A stretch of 64,000 bases of DNA from Virgibacillus dokdonensis (GCF_900166595.1 NZ_LT745763.1:1334814-1398813); one strand, 5' to 3'; counted from the first letter of the stretch, positions 9,593 through 19,739 are shown. A program made the numbers and translations. The notes: generated from the sequence alone by a model not told the origin.

Positions 9593-9805
9593 AAATGTGA
9601 GGAAGATATTTGCAACGCACTTGTCTTTGTAGGGCTTGCACGGGAAACGATTTAAGAAAACGCTTTTATTATTGACATTTTTGTGAATCAATGCACATAA
9701 CTATTGCATCTAAGCGTATTACTTGGTATATTTAGAATGTAAGTTAGATACAAACAAAACCCCTTTGTTTGATCATGAAACTTTCTCCCATCCCCCTTTG
9801 TTATT

Positions 9806-9855
9806 ACAAAGAGAAAAGAAGGATATGCGCTGCCCCGCATATCCTTCTTTCTTTG
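9806..9855. terminator. Long hairpin in the pepF-yjbH gap
   Basis: AAGAAGGATATGCG and CGCATATCCTTCTT form a perfect 14-bp stem extended outward by GAAA/TTTC-type pairing. No neighbouring gene clearly needs it. Together with two repeat copies it fills the 720-base gap 9427-10146, in which I see no gene. Confidence 0.7.
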
Positions 9856-9986
9856 TATAAAAATTTATAAAATTAGGTGCAAGATTGGTGGTAAGCGAAG
9901 TTTATCTATAAAATTTTTTACATGATAGGGAAAGTATTTGGTTTATACTATAGGGGGAAGGACGACTGTTCTCAGAGTAAAAAAAT

Positions 9987-10012
9987 AAAAGCCCTATAAT
10001 AAGGCTTTTTTG
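9987..10012. terminator. Terminator downstream of yjbH
   Basis: AAAAGCC and GGCTTTT form a 7-bp stem flanked by A and T runs on both sides. It lies 135 bases beyond the yjbH stop and could terminate the yjbI-yjbH transcript. Confidence 0.55.
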
Positions 10013-10106
10013 CACTATAGAAAAGTATAAGATTTTTTTGGTTTATAGTATAAGAGAAACTACAGTTTTCGTCATAAAGATTTTGTGATAGCCAATTTTT
10101 GCTAAA
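10013..10106 (+). repeat. Dispersed repeat, diverged copy
   Basis: CACTATAGAAAAGTATAAGA, GGTTTATAGTATAAGAG and GCCAATTTTTGCTAAA. A further fragment (GGGAAAGTATTTGGTTTATACT) lies at about 9928-9952. Confidence 0.8.
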
Positions 10107-10146
10107 TAGTCATGCAATAAGTGTGACATGCAATGCGGAAAAAGTA

Positions 10147-11037
10147 CTATTCTTGGTAGACCCAAAAATTCCCATGTTTCACTGGTATACATTTGACCTT
10201 TTGTCTTAATTGCAATTTTTTCATTTCTCGCTCTGTTTTAGCCTGTGACCAGTCATAAACGACTGCAATTTCTGTGGTGCTTACGGTTTTGTAGTAAGAA
10301 AGGAAATCTTCCAACATCGGTTTTTCAGAAGGAATTGCTTGTTTTTGCAATATTTCTCTTAGAACACGTAAATAAATATCATATGGATAAAGTCCAGAAA
10401 TTTTAATTCCTTGTTCTTCTGTAAATTGATTAAAAAAAACAATCGTTGGAATATATTCAACTTGCATTTCTTGTGTTAGCTTTACGTCTGATTGAAGTGC
10501 TTTTTTTGCTGACTTGGAATAAAGATCAGATATAAACTCATTCACATCTAAATTAGCTTCCTCTGCACAGGTTAAAAGAGCAGACTCTTTCGAAATATCT
10601 TGTTTATATAAGAATGCATTTTCACGAATTTTACGTAAAAACATTTTTCCAGCTTTTTTTCCTTGTAATTCTGCCGCTTTAATAGCTAAAGAAGCAATCC
10701 ATGGACTGGAGACAGGATTCTCTTCCCATAGATCTCCATCACAGCACATGCCAGTCCGTTTTGCTGTTTTTTCCCACAATTCCTTTATGTTACGTGGACG
10801 TTCAAAAGATTCTTGGTTTAATAAATTTAAATAACCACTAATGATTGGACGAATAGTGAAAAAACGTCCATATTCTGTAGAAAGTTTCTTTAAAAAAGGT
10901 TCAAGCGCCCAACATTCAGGACATAATGGGTCGATAAAGACGTAGATTTCTATAGGTTTCTGAACAAAATCAAAATAGCTATATTTTTCCGATGTGTTTT
11001 GATACAAGGAATCTGCTCCAGAATATTCCCAACTCAC
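10147..11037 (-). CDS. spxH: Spx proteolysis adaptor YjbH (SpxH), thioredoxin-fold
   Basis: YjbH is a DsbA-like cytoplasmic protein that delivers Spx to ClpXP. The N-terminal domain has [13 protein letters not shown], the CxxC site in the first thioredoxin motif (about residues 36-39), and [10 protein letters not shown] supplies the cis-proline strand. Length 296 residues is typical. The GTG start follows AAAGGAGAATCG. It lies 17 bases after yjbI and is probably cotranscribed with it. Having spx 6 kb away is the usual arrangement in this group. Confidence 0.93.
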   Translation of the reverse strand: MSWEYSGADSLYQNTSEKYSYFDFVQKPIEIYVFIDPLCPECWALEPFLKKLSTEYGRFFTIRPIISGYLNLLNQESFERPRNIKELWEKTAKRTGMCCDGDLWEENPVSSPWIASLAIKAAELQGKKAGKMFLRKIRENAFLYKQDISKESALLTCAEEANLDVNEFISDLYSKSAKKALQSDVKLTQEMQVEYIPTIVFFNQFTEEQGIKISGLYPYDIYLRVLREILQKQAIPSEKPMLEDFLSYYKTVSTTEIAVVYDWSQAKTEREMKKLQLRQKVKCIPVKHGNFWVYQE

Positions 11038-11054
11038 ACCGATTCTCCTTTCTC

Positions 11055-11438
11055 CTAATCTGGCGTGTTCATCATGTGGTTTGCAGTTAAGGTTAGTTTT
11101 TCAAATATAGCTGTACGATATGGTTCTTCGATTTCTGCTTCGATAAGCGCATTTGCCATACATGTAAGCCAAGCATCCTTTCGTGTTGGTGTAATTGCAA
11201 AAGGTAAATGTCTTCTGCGTAACATTGGATGGCCTCTTTCTTCTGCGTACAAAGGCGGTCCGCCAAAAAATTGCGTGAGGAACAATTTCTGTTTATGAAT
11301 CGTTTCTGTTAAATCTTCTGGAAATATAGGAATTAAATCGGGATGCTTGCTCACTCTTGTATAGAAAGCTTCGACAAGCTTTTCTACAACAGGTAATCCG
11401 CCAATTGCTTCAAAGATAGAATTTGTCTGGTTCCTCAT
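11055..11438 (-). CDS. yjbI: Truncated haemoglobin YjbI (group II)
   Basis: The 127-residue protein has the trHbO pattern: [18 protein letters not shown] (A-B helices), [28 protein letters not shown] (the E-F region with the proximal histidine) and [11 protein letters not shown] with the G8 tryptophan of group II. It probably binds oxygen or handles reactive species. It is the first gene of the yjbI-yjbH pair; association of these two genes is conserved in Bacillaceae and fits a joint role in thiol and redox stress. Confidence 0.93.
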   Translation of the reverse strand: MRNQTNSIFEAIGGLPVVEKLVEAFYTRVSKHPDLIPIFPEDLTETIHKQKLFLTQFFGGPPLYAEERGHPMLRRRHLPFAITPTRKDAWLTCMANALIEAEIEEPYRTAIFEKLTLTANHMMNTPD

Positions 11439-11557
11439 GTGTACTCCCCTTACCAGTTTCTATATATTGTAGCAACGGAAGGCTTGTTGGGCAAATAATC
11501 TGATTATCCAAGCTCTAAAAATAGTAAAAACAATAATAATAGAGAAGTTGATTGTAT

Positions 11558-12124
11558 TTAGTTACTTTTAAAAAACCGCTCAATTTTATTTGGTGTATGG
11601 CGTTTTGGGATTGAAAACTTATTTAATACATGGTTGAAAAAAATATGCCCTGATTCATAAGATGTTGCTTCTAATTCCAGTTCGTAGTCTGATATTCCGT
11701 TATACTTACTGAAGTCTAAAACAAGAAGAACATCTTGAAATTGAAATTCTCTTCGTTCAGTAGTTAAACTACCAAGGCACATGAGGGAACCAATGTCTAC
11801 ACCTAGTTCATTTAACTGTTTTGCAGTTTCATCTTTTGCAACCATTTTTCCCTGCATACACGCTTCCGCTTCTTTCCTTGTTAGCTTATCATGTGTCTCT
11901 AATAAACCATTAGGATGCGGTTGTTTTAACGTTAGTTGATATTGGTTGTCTTTTTGCCTGATACGTAATGCACTTCCTAATCCTTGCAAAGTGCGATCCT
12001 TTGTTTCAAAATAATAATTGGTTTGAGTCACAGCTTCGTTAGGGAATGGAAGTTCGGTTAACAATGTATGATACTCATCGGAAGTTAATAAATTTTTAAA
12101 TTCAATTTCTATTTCTTGTGTCAT
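11558..12124 (-). CDS. yjbK: CYTH-domain protein YjbK
   Basis: CYTH (triphosphate tunnel metalloenzyme) proteins act on triphosphorylated substrates. The signature ExExK appears in QEIEIEFKNLL, and the tunnel strands include SALRIRQKDNQYQLTLK and ISDYELELEA. I start at the ATG after AGAGGGGGACAGGC, giving 188 residues; the frame stays open 13 codons upstream without a better site. The substrate of YjbK in Firmicutes is not settled. It is divergent from relQ. Confidence 0.9.
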   Translation of the reverse strand: MTQEIEIEFKNLLTSDEYHTLLTELPFPNEAVTQTNYYFETKDRTLQGLGSALRIRQKDNQYQLTLKQPHPNGLLETHDKLTRKEAEACMQGKMVAKDETAKQLNELGVDIGSLMCLGSLTTERREFQFQDVLLVLDFSKYNGISDYELELEATSYESGHIFFNHVLNKFSIPKRHTPNKIERFFKSN

Positions 12125-12292
12125 GCCTGTCCCCCTCTTGTAATAACCAAGTTCTGCTATCATTGATTATCGCTAATCTGAAATGAATTTGCAAAGATTA
12201 TTGTCTTCTATTTTATGGTACAATAGTAGAGTCTTGACGTAACGTATTGTAAACTATATAACTTGATTTTAACTTATCAGGTGGTGTTTAAT

Positions 12293-12901
12293 GTGAAATG
12301 GCAATCTATACTTGCGCCATATGCCCAAGTTGTAGAAGAATTAAAAGTTAAATTAAAAGGAATACGTAAGCAATTTGAATACGAGTCTGAACATTCACCA
12401 ATAGAATTTATAACTGGTCGTGTGAAGCCAGTCCCAAGCATTATAGAAAAAGCCGAAAACCGAAAAATCCCATTAGAGCATATAGAAAGTGAAATTCAAG
12501 ATATTGCTGGAGTAAGAGTTGTTTGTCAATTTGTGGATGACATATACACCGTAGTAGAAATGATCCGTGCAAGAAATGATTTAACAATCGTTGAAGAAAA
12601 AGATTACGTTTCTCAGAAAAAAGAAAGTGGCTACCGCTCCTATCACCTCATTATTGAATACCCAGTAGAAACCGTGTCTGGGATGAAAAAACTGTTAGCA
12701 GAAATTCAAATTCGAACGTTAGCAATGAACTTTTGGGCGACAAATGAGCATTCTCTAAACTATAAATATAGAGGTAGTATACCAGCAAATATAAAAGTAC
12801 GATTACAAAACGCTGCAGAAGCTGCTTTTAAGCTAGACGAAGAAATGTCAAAAATCAAACATGAAGTTCAAGAAGCTCAAAAGATGTTTCATCGAAAATA
12901 G
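12293..12901 (+). CDS. relQ: Small alarmone synthetase RelQ (YjbM)
   Basis: RelQ makes (p)ppGpp from GTP/GDP and ATP without a hydrolase domain. Visible synthetase motifs are FITGRVKPVPSIIEKAENR, IQDIAGVRVVCQFVDDIY, KESGYRSYHLIIEYP and AEIQIRTLAMNFWATNEHSLNYK, in the expected order and spacing. The GTG start follows AGGTGGTGTTTAAT and gives 202 residues; an upstream TTG at 12263 has no ribosome-binding site. It is divergent from yjbK and upstream of nadK, the standard order. Confidence 0.95.
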   Translation: MKWQSILAPYAQVVEELKVKLKGIRKQFEYESEHSPIEFITGRVKPVPSIIEKAENRKIPLEHIESEIQDIAGVRVVCQFVDDIYTVVEMIRARNDLTIVEEKDYVSQKKESGYRSYHLIIEYPVETVSGMKKLLAEIQIRTLAMNFWATNEHSLNYKYRGSIPANIKVRLQNAAEAAFKLDEEMSKIKHEVQEAQKMFHRK

Positions 12902-13104
12902 TCTAGTTAAGGTAACGTTTTGAACAACCCCTTAGTAGAACTGCATTCATCTTTTCATCTTCTAAACTGAAAATGTTTTAACCTAACAAAATTCTTTTAT
13001 AGATAACTTTTTCATACAAAACGCTTTCGAGTTATAAAAACTCATAGCTTCCGTATCTAGCACAATAATTTTCTAACATAGAGAAATGAAAGGAGGAGGC
13101 AATC

Positions 13105-13911
13105 ATGAAATTTGCTATCGTATCTAAAGGCGATGAGCGTTCTGAACAAATAAAGTCAACAATAAAGCAATATTTAACGGATTTTCAATTAGAATATAAT
13201 CAAAATGAGCCTGATTTAGTCATATCTGTTGGTGGGGATGGTACATTTTTAGAAGCTTTTCACACTTATTTACAGCGGTTAAATGAAACAGCGTTTATTG
13301 GAATACATACTGGTCATCTGGGGTTTTATGCTGACTGGGTTCCGGATGAAGTAGAGAAGCTAATCATAGAGATTGCGAAAACGCCATTTCAAATTGTTGA
13401 ATATCCGTTATTAGAAGTGATTATTCGAGGAAAATCAGGAGGAATTGAAGATCGTTTTTTAGCTTTAAACGAAGCTACAATTAAAACAGCTGATGGTTCT
13501 GTTGTGTTTGATGTTGAAATTAAAGGTGAACATTTTGAAACATTTCGTGGTGATGGTTTATGTATCTCCACACCGTCGGGTAGTACGGCATATAATAAAG
13601 CACTAGGCGGTGGCATTATTCACCCTTCTATTGATGCCATTCAATTAACCGAGATGGCTTCAATTAATAATCGAGTTTTTCGGACCATCGGATCACCACT
13701 CATCTTACCAAAGCACCACACATGTTTATTGAAGCCAGTTGTTGATCGAAGTTTTCTTATAGCGATTGATCATTTTACTACAAACTATGCTAATGTGAAA
13801 TCAATTCAATGTCGTGTTGCTGAAGAACGTATTCGCTTTGCTCGTTTTCGCCAATTTCCTTTTTGGAAAAGAGTACGTGAATCATTTATTGCAGATGAAA
13901 ATAACAGATAA
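13105..13911 (+). CDS. nadK: NAD kinase
   Basis: Phosphorylates NAD to NADP. The diagnostic GGDGT is at residues 43-47 ([14 protein letters not shown]), followed by [11 protein letters not shown] and [20 protein letters not shown]. The 268 residues match the short Gram-positive form (PpnK/YjbN). The ATG follows AAAGGAGGAGGCAATC. It is 16 bases before the yjbO start, so the two genes form an operon. Confidence 0.96.
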   Translation: MKFAIVSKGDERSEQIKSTIKQYLTDFQLEYNQNEPDLVISVGGDGTFLEAFHTYLQRLNETAFIGIHTGHLGFYADWVPDEVEKLIIEIAKTPFQIVEYPLLEVIIRGKSGGIEDRFLALNEATIKTADGSVVFDVEIKGEHFETFRGDGLCISTPSGSTAYNKALGGGIIHPSIDAIQLTEMASINNRVFRTIGSPLILPKHHTCLLKPVVDRSFLIAIDHFTTNYANVKSIQCRVAEERIRFARFRQFPFWKRVRESFIADENNR

Positions 13912-13927
13912 CAGGAAAGTGAATATC

Positions 13928-14821
13928 ATGAAATGGATTATTGAGAAACAGCATGAAGGAATGCTTCTTCGTGATTACATTCGCCAAGTTCAAGGGGTAT
14001 CTAGACGAATTTTAAAAGCAATTAAATTTGAGGGCGGTCTCATTTTAGTAAATGATGTTGAGCAATCCGTTCGTTATGTATTAAAAGAAGGAGACGAAGT
14101 GGAAATTAAATTGCCGATAGAAAAAAAGGGGAATTTTATGGTTCCAGGAGAAGTCCCCCTTTCGATTATCTATGAAGACAAAGATATTATTGTACTCGAT
14201 AAACAGGCAGGCGTAGCAGTTCTTCCATCTTATCATTATCCTAAAGGTACGATAGCTAATGGGTTACTAGCCCATTATGAGCAGCAAAATAGTGCTTCTA
14301 CGGTTCATATCGTGACAAGGCTAGATAAGGATACTTCTGGACTAATGCTAGTTGCTAAGCATCGATACAGCCACTCCGTTTTATCCACATCTCAGCAAGC
14401 GGGTGAATTAAAGCGAAAATACCAAGCGATTGTAGATGGGGCTTTAAGCAAGACTTCGGGTACAATCGATGCGCCAATCGGGAGAAAAGAAGATTCCATT
14501 ATTGAACGGGAAATACGAGAAAATGGAAAACGAGCCGTTACCCATTATCGTGTAGAACGTAATTTAACAGGCTGCTCTTTTGTTACTGTTCAGTTAGAAA
14601 CAGGCAGAACGCATCAAATTCGTGTTCATTTTTCTAGTATAGGACACCCGCTTTATGGCGATTCATTATACGGAGGTGATGTTAGCGTCATACAGCGTCA
14701 AGCTTTGCACTGCTATGCGTTAACATTTCCGCATCCTATTACAAAACAAACATTGCGTTTTTCAGTAAATTTGCCATTGGATATGGTTAATGCGCTTCGT
14801 AAGTTGCAAACTTCTCTTTGA
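13928..14821 (+). CDS. yjbO: RluD-family pseudouridine synthase YjbO
   Basis: An RNA pseudouridine synthase with an N-terminal S4-like domain (residues about 10-65) and a catalytic domain containing [19 protein letters not shown], where the Asp of RLD is catalytic, and [22 protein letters not shown]. The ATG at 13928 follows ACAGGAAAGTGAATATC and gives 297 residues; the frame is open further upstream but overlaps nadK. Its target RNA is not known. The last 35 bases overlap the convergent prpE. Confidence 0.93.
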   Translation: MKWIIEKQHEGMLLRDYIRQVQGVSRRILKAIKFEGGLILVNDVEQSVRYVLKEGDEVEIKLPIEKKGNFMVPGEVPLSIIYEDKDIIVLDKQAGVAVLPSYHYPKGTIANGLLAHYEQQNSASTVHIVTRLDKDTSGLMLVAKHRYSHSVLSTSQQAGELKRKYQAIVDGALSKTSGTIDAPIGRKEDSIIEREIRENGKRAVTHYRVERNLTGCSFVTVQLETGRTHQIRVHFSSIGHPLYGDSLYGGDVSVIQRQALHCYALTFPHPITKQTLRFSVNLPLDMVNALRKLQTSL

Positions 14822-15533
14822 CAAATGGCTGTTTGGAAGAAACAGCCGTTATCTTTTCCTCAGGGAGAGAAAACGCAGTCAATTGATTTCCGAATACACA
14901 GCCAGTGTCAATGTTGACTGTTTTATTTAAGAATCTTGGCTGCAACACGGGTGTATGGCCATAAATTATCCATTTATCTCCTTGATAATATGCCGCCCAA
15001 TCACGACGTACTGGTCTTCCATCAGCATGAAATTCACCAGTTGTATCTCCATATAAAACAAATGATGTTACTTTTTTATCGGCTCTTCCAACGTAGCTTT
15101 CTTTGATACCTGCATGCGCAATAATTGCATTACATTCTGGAATTTGCAAATATAATGGTGCTTGCTCATATAACGTCATGAATCGCTGGCGAATAATAGC
15201 TTGCTCTTCTTTAGAGCAACGCTTATACTCGGCAACGGTTGTTTCCAAACCATGTCGTAACTGTACTTTATTACCTAAAAAATAACGATATAATTTATTA
15301 CAGTGGTTTCCGGGAACGTATCGTGCTTTTTTATGGGTAATAACCATATGGTATACAAGTGTAATTACGTTTAGGGAATGTGGCCCCCGGTCGGTTATAT
15401 CACCTACAAATACTGGCACACGCTGTTGTGGGTGAATATAAATAATTTGTTCTTTTTTGTAGCCTAATTTGGAAAATAATTGCTCTAATTCTTCGAAGCA
15501 ACCGTGAACATCACCAATTACGTCTATTTTCAT
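14787..15533 (-). CDS. prpE: Bis(5'-nucleosyl)-tetraphosphatase PrpE
   Basis: A metallophosphoesterase that hydrolyses diadenosine tetraphosphate and, in B. subtilis, acts on spore germination. All family motifs are present: [25 protein letters not shown] and YGHTPV. Length is 248 residues. The ATG follows AAGGAGTGTTTC on the reverse strand. Its 3' end overlaps yjbO by 35 bases in antisense, so the two mRNAs can pair. Confidence 0.94.
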   Translation of the reverse strand: MKIDVIGDVHGCFEELEQLFSKLGYKKEQIIYIHPQQRVPVFVGDITDRGPHSLNVITLVYHMVITHKKARYVPGNHCNKLYRYFLGNKVQLRHGLETTVAEYKRCSKEEQAIIRQRFMTLYEQAPLYLQIPECNAIIAHAGIKESYVGRADKKVTSFVLYGDTTGEFHADGRPVRRDWAAYYQGDKWIIYGHTPVLQPRFLNKTVNIDTGCVFGNQLTAFSLPEEKITAVSSKQPFVKEKFATYEAH

Positions 15534-15703
15534 AGAAACACTCCTTGATTTGTTGTCTGTTTTTGGATATGATATGTGCGTGATTAAACAACATGGATGG
15601 TATTAGTTGCTCTATATTATAGACAACCCTTGCCACTCATCCAAGTAAAAGGGTTTACCTGCTTTAAAAAGCGTAATGGAATAGGGTAGAAGGAAGTGAT
15701 TGT

Positions 15704-17089
15704 ATGGAAACCAACCATCGTTATGACAAAGATTATGAAAAGCAGTATGAACAGCATTGGAAAAAATTACAACAGCAATTAAAACGAGAAAATATGGAAG
15801 GGTTTCGCAACGAATTCCTTGATATGCATTCCTATGACCAAGCTATGTTTTTCATTGAACAGAAAAAATCAATTCGTTTACAAATCTATACTTATTTATC
15901 TCCAGAAGAGATTGCAGATATTATGGAGAGTATCGATGAAGAGGAACAGACTCGCGATTTAATTAGTGAAATGGATCCTCGCTTTGCGTCTATGGTGCTA
16001 GCGGAAATGTCCGCAGATAACGCTGTCGATATTTTGAACGAAATGGATAAAGATCATATTGCTAGCTTTTTAACAATTATGGATACATCCGCAGCAGATG
16101 AGATAAAGCACTTATTACATTATGAAGAAAAAACTGCCGGAAGTATTATGACAACAGAATTTATCGCTACTTATAAAACAAACACTGCCAAGCAGACGAT
16201 GCAACAATTAAAGGAGCAAGCGCCTGATGCAGAAACAATTTATTATTTATATGTATTAGATGAAGATAAGCGTTTAGTCGGTGTGTTATCTTTAAGAGAT
16301 TTAATTGTAGCACCAGAAGATACAAAAATAGAAAGTATCATGATGGAAAAAGTCGTCGCCGTATCAGCTGGAAAAGACCAAGAAGAAATTGCTCAAATGA
16401 TGCGAGACTATGATTTCTTGGCATTACCGGTTGTTGATTTTCAAGATCATTTATTAGGAATTATTACTGTTGATGACATTATGGATGTTATGGAAGAAGA
16501 AGCAAGCGATGATTATTCGAAGCTTGCAGGGGTATCAGATATCGATAAACCTAATGATACAGCATTAATTTCCGTGAAAAAACGTTTACCTTGGCTAGTC
16601 ATTTTATTGTTTTTAGGAATGTTTACTGCAAGCCTCATTGGTCGATTTGAAGAAACATTAAATCAAGTAGCAGTCTTGGCTATTTTTATACCTTTAATTG
16701 CTGGAATGGCAGGTAATACTGGTACACAAGCATTAGCTGTTGCAGTTCGAGGTTTGGCAAGTGGAGATTATGGCAAGCAAGGGAAAATGAAACTAGTCTT
16801 ACGGGAAGCAAGTACAGGCATTATCAATGGGGTTATTTGTGGCCTGCTTATTACCCTAGTAATTTATGTATGGAAACATGAGATTTATTTAGGAGTGCTT
16901 GTAGGGATTTCCATAGCTGCAACTTTATTTGTAGCTACAATTACAGGTGCATTAGTACCTATTTTTATGGATCGATTAAAAATTGATCCTGCTGTTGCTT
17001 CAGGTCCATTTATTACAACAATTAATGATATCATTTCTATTCTCATTTATTTTAGTATGGCAACACTATTTATGAAGTATTTAATCTAG
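15704..17089 (+). CDS. mgtE: Magnesium transporter MgtE
   Basis: An inner-membrane Mg2+ channel/transporter of 461 residues. The cytoplasmic part has the MgtE N domain (about 35-140), followed by two CBS domains (about 145-270, with DDIMDVMEEEASDDYSKLAG), and then five transmembrane segments from about residue 295 (LPWLVILLFLGMFTASLIGRFE, the GNTGTQALAVAVRGLA signature, and later helices). The ATG follows AGAAGGAAGTGATTGT. No M-box riboswitch is visible in the 170-base leader. Confidence 0.96.
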   Translation: METNHRYDKDYEKQYEQHWKKLQQQLKRENMEGFRNEFLDMHSYDQAMFFIEQKKSIRLQIYTYLSPEEIADIMESIDEEEQTRDLISEMDPRFASMVLAEMSADNAVDILNEMDKDHIASFLTIMDTSAADEIKHLLHYEEKTAGSIMTTEFIATYKTNTAKQTMQQLKEQAPDAETIYYLYVLDEDKRLVGVLSLRDLIVAPEDTKIESIMMEKVVAVSAGKDQEEIAQMMRDYDFLALPVVDFQDHLLGIITVDDIMDVMEEEASDDYSKLAGVSDIDKPNDTALISVKKRLPWLVILLFLGMFTASLIGRFEETLNQVAVLAIFIPLIAGMAGNTGTQALAVAVRGLASGDYGKQGKMKLVLREASTGIINGVICGLLITLVIYVWKHEIYLGVLVGISIAATLFVATITGALVPIFMDRLKIDPAVASGPFITTINDIISILIYFSMATLFMKYLI

Positions 17090-17186
17090 AACATAAAATG
17101 CTTTTTGTACTATGAGGCTAATAATATAGCATAATATTTAGGAGTTATCATGTAAGCAAAAACTCTTGTCATAAGACGTAATTACC

Positions 17187-17228
17187 AGCTTGTAGAGAAA
17201 ACTCATTGTTTTTCTGCAAGCTTTTTTT
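17187..17228 (+). terminator. Terminator downstream of mgtE
   Basis: AGCTTGTAGAGAAA pairs with TTTTTCTGCAAGCT with two wobble positions, followed by seven T. It lies about 100 bases after the mgtE stop. Confidence 0.8.
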
Positions 17229-17280
17229 CTGTCTAATAAATTATAAAATGAGGTGCTTGTGAATAAGGGAATAACCGAAT

Positions 17281-17515
17281 AGTCACGTCCAGCTTGATTG
17301 CCCAGCACGAGGCGACTTCACGAAATCTCCTTTGATAAGTCATCATCGGTTCATCCTAAAAGGAAGGACGACTAAAAGCGGGAGACCCGGGTCTTTGTTC
17401 CGCTAGAGGGAAATATAAGCCTTTTTTGGTTTATAGTATAAGATTTTAGGCTTTATCGTATAAGTAAAACAACGCTTTTTTTCTACAGAAATTTTGCAAT
17501 AGCCAAATATTTCTA
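17281..17515 (+). repeat. Dispersed composite repeat, shortened copy
   Basis: Bases 17281-17400 match parts of the long module (AGTCACGTCCAGCTTGATTG, GAGGCGACTTCACGAAAT, GATAAGTCATCATCGGTTC) with an internal deletion. Bases 17404-17515 are the AT box (GAGGGAAATATAAG, GGTTTATAGTATAAG) and a decayed hairpin tail (GCCAAATATTTCTAAA). No gene lies between mgtE and cotO. Confidence 0.8.
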
Positions 17516-17606
17516 AATCATAAACCTTATCTCAGATGCAGAAAATGAACAACACATTTTTCTGGGCATTTTCATATAATGAAGAGAAAGGAAGGGGGAA
17601 GTAAGA

Positions 17607-18068
17607 ATGGGGAAGAAGTATGCAAAAAAACCATTACTTTTCATCCATCAACCGAATGAAGGGCAAATGCATGTCCCAATGCAGCATATGTATGTAACTC
17701 CGAAAAAGGAGCAAAATGAAACATCAACAAATGGCGGGGAGGAAAAAAAGGGGATGAGGCATCCATCTTTTAACAAAAATTATAATAGTAAAGAAGAATA
17801 TGGGCACGAAGAAAAATTGAAGCAAAATCAAACGGAGGAAAAGCAAAAATTTAAAGACATGTCGATCGAAGAAAAAGTAGATTATTTTATTAATTCCCCT
17901 AGCTACGCTCCAAAGCTAAAATGTGAAATTAAAACGGATCAACGAACATATCGTGGTGTCATTACTGGAGCTGAAGGGAACGATGTATACATTCGAGTCG
18001 GTAATCGTTCCGCCAGTACAAAAGTAAGTTTGGATGATATTAAGCATATTAAGCTTTTGGGGTTTTAA
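17607..18068 (+). CDS. cotO: Spore coat protein CotO-like
   Basis: The 153-residue protein has a variable, charged, low-complexity N-terminal two-thirds (residues 1-95, rich in Lys, Glu, Gln, Asn) and a conserved C-terminal block, MSIEEKVDYFINSPSYAPK then a small beta domain ending DIKHIKLLGF, which is the CotO pattern. CotO is a coat/exosporium morphogenetic protein and in B. subtilis lies near cotZ, as here. A sigma-K promoter is likely but was not resolved. Family assignment rests on the C-terminal block only. Confidence 0.7.
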   Translation: MGKKYAKKPLLFIHQPNEGQMHVPMQHMYVTPKKEQNETSTNGGEEKKGMRHPSFNKNYNSKEEYGHEEKLKQNQTEEKQKFKDMSIEEKVDYFINSPSYAPKLKCEIKTDQRTYRGVITGAEGNDVYIRVGNRSASTKVSLDDIKHIKLLGF

Positions 18069-18130
18069 AAATACAGGTGGGGCTACTTCATAGTCCCACT
18101 TGCCATGTATTACATACAATGGATGTAAGT

Positions 18131-18163
18131 TGAACACTGAGACCTTTATCGTCTCAGTGTTCA
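18131..18163. terminator. Perfect hairpin between convergent cotO and cotZ
   Basis: TGAACACTGAGAC and GTCTCAGTGTTCA form a perfect 13-bp stem around CTTTATC. There is no long T run, so it may be a weak terminator or an mRNA-stabilising structure for both coat messages. Confidence 0.65.
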
Positions 18164-18171
18164 TTTGGAAA

Positions 18172-18630
18172 TTAGTTTAAAGCATTAATTGCTGGAAGAC
18201 ATGTTACATGGCAGAAGCAGTTTAGGTCTACTGTAATACAAATGCCTGTAGCACGTAAAGGTTTTGTGTCTTGTTCTACTGGGTTGTCAGGATTTTCTTT
18301 ATCATCACGAGGATCTCTTAATAATTCAATTACTGCACAGCAATCATTGGTTACTTTCTTCACTCTAAAATAGAAACTTGCAACAATATCACCGATATTA
18401 CTTGGATGAGCTCCAAAACCTTTAAATGGCTTACAAGTTCCTTTGCAGTACAAAATCACTGGAACTGTATCAAGTCCGTTGCCTTGATCTGTCTCCCCCA
18501 GAAGATCGTTGATTGATTGTTCACAGCTGGAATCACAGCAATTTTCTATAACGTCATTTTGTGCATCAGCGATTTCTTTTAAAATATCGCATACACAATT
18601 TCCTGTATCAAAATCTTTTCCACAGCCCAT
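18172..18630 (-). CDS. cotZ: Cysteine-rich spore coat protein, CotZ/CotY family
   Basis: The 152-residue protein is rich in cysteine (MGCGKDFDTGNCVCDIL, IENCCDSSCEQSI, ILYCKGTCKPFKGF, VTNDCCAVIELL, LNCFCHVTC), the pattern of the disulfide-crosslinked crust proteins CotY and CotZ. FRVKKVTNDCCAVIELLRD and the end CFCHVTCLPAI are typical. Only one paralogue is present in this window, so CotY versus CotZ cannot be decided with certainty. The ATG follows GAAAGGAGAAATCATTC. Convergent with cotO. Confidence 0.88.
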   Translation of the reverse strand: MGCGKDFDTGNCVCDILKEIADAQNDVIENCCDSSCEQSINDLLGETDQGNGLDTVPVILYCKGTCKPFKGFGAHPSNIGDIVASFYFRVKKVTNDCCAVIELLRDPRDDKENPDNPVEQDTKPLRATGICITVDLNCFCHVTCLPAINALN

Positions 18631-18936
18631 GAATGATTTCTCCTTTCGACTTTTGATTGACTCATTTGTCCTTACTAGGATATGTACGGATGTATAGATT
18701 GTGTGGGCATTACCACCAATTATGCGTAGAGAAATTAAACGCTTTGTTTATCTCAGGTATAAGGTGTTGAAAGACTCCTACTTTAAGAATGACAAATAAT
18801 GAATTGAACAAGCCAAAGGGAGAGATAACAGCATTAAAATCCATAGTTACAAATTGCTATATAATGTTCAATGGTTTATCCTGCAAAGCAAAACGGAATC
18901 TTTGGAGGAGTGGGTTTCTAATGAATCGTTTTTTAT
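18631..18936. other. Gene-free spacer upstream of cotZ
   Basis: About 300 bases that must contain the cotZ promoter. I could not assign sigma-K boxes with confidence and see no ORF. Confidence 0.4.
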
Positions 18937-19028
18937 CACTATAGAAAAGTATAATATTTTTGGTTTATGATATAAAAAACAAAGGCTTTCTCCATAAGAC
19001 TTGGCGACAAGCCAAGTTTTTCTAAAAA
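18937..19028 (+). repeat. Dispersed repeat, best-preserved copy
   Basis: CACTATAGAAAAGTATAATA, TTTATGATATAAAAAAC, AAAGGCTTTCTCCATAAGAC and the intact hairpin CTTGGCGACAAGCCAAG followed by TTTTTCTAAAAAG. The 6-bp stem with a T run has terminator geometry. Confidence 0.88.
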
Positions 19029-19103
19029 GCGGGCGAATGTCTATACTGATTTTCAAAATGAAACATAGACTAATAACGATTATATTGAAGAGGAGTGAAC
19101 AAA

Positions 19104-19340
19104 ATGTCGGAAAGAAAAAAGCAAGTAATTCATGTGAAGGATCTCGTCATTAAAGCAGATAACGTTTTTATTGAACCTCAGCGACCACCCCGTCCACCGC
19201 ACAGAAGAGATCCTTTTGCTTCAAGAAGACGTCCTTTCGATGAAAATGAAAAAGAGGATCACGAAAAAGAAGATTCTTATGACAGAGAAGATGATGAACA
19301 TAGAGAAGATGAGCGTAGATCGCCATTTTCTTGGCTTTGA
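19104..19340 (+). CDS. Small proline/arginine- and acid-rich protein, unknown
   Basis: Starting at the ATG after GAAGAGGAGTGAACAAA gives 78 residues. The N-terminus is ordinary (MSERKKQVIHVKDLVIKADN), the middle is QRPPRPPHRRDPFASRRRPF, and the tail is almost all Glu, Asp, Lys and Arg before a final SPFSWL. The composition and position among coat genes suggest a spore-surface or coat-associated role, but no family was recognised. Confidence 0.65.
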   Translation: MSERKKQVIHVKDLVIKADNVFIEPQRPPRPPHRRDPFASRRRPFDENEKEDHEKEDSYDREDDEHREDERRSPFSWL

Positions 19341-19451
19341 TTAAATAAATCCTTAATTAGATAATTTTGGTTACTAGTGTAAGATGCACCTATTACGACA
19401 ATATTGCCAGAAGAAAAAACAATACAATTGGCATCGTCGGAGGTAAAAAGT

Positions 19452-19655
19452 ATGCGTTTTATTGAACCTAAATGGTTATACAATATGGATATTATTGATA
19501 AGCATTTGCAGAAAAATGAAAATTGGCTTCAATATCCAGATAAAAAAGCGGAACAATGGGAAATGGAGATAGGTAATTGGAATGAAGCTTTTTTAAAGCA
19601 AATGGCTCAAATCGAAAATGCTTTATTAGAAATTGGAGCTAAATTAGAAGAGTAA
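19452..19655 (+). CDS. Small conserved-looking protein, unknown
   Basis: The ATG at 19452 follows GTCGGAGGTAAAAAGT, a strong site, and gives 67 residues (MRFIEPKWLYNMDIIDKHLQ to LEEIGAKLEE-like end). A TTG at 19404 in frame has no ribosome-binding site. It is tryptophan-rich and probably helical. It lies 111 bases after the preceding small gene and 84 before the next, in the same direction, so the three may be cotranscribed. Function unknown. Confidence 0.6.
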   Translation: MRFIEPKWLYNMDIIDKHLQKNENWLQYPDKKAEQWEMEIGNWNEAFLKQMAQIENALLEIGAKLEE

Positions 19656-19739
19656 AAATGCATGGATTATTTTGAAATAGGGTATATAATAGTAGAAAGA
19701 TAAAAAAAGCTTTCCATATCTATAAAGGAGTGGTGGTAC

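Noticed and set aside
9500..9691. 63-codon reverse-strand frame
   Set aside because: It consists mostly of the dispersed repeat read in reverse; similar frames appear at other copies (18868, 5601).
15540..15703. Possible M-box magnesium riboswitch before mgtE
   Set aside because: The leader is short and I could not find the conserved helices or a terminator/antiterminator pair.
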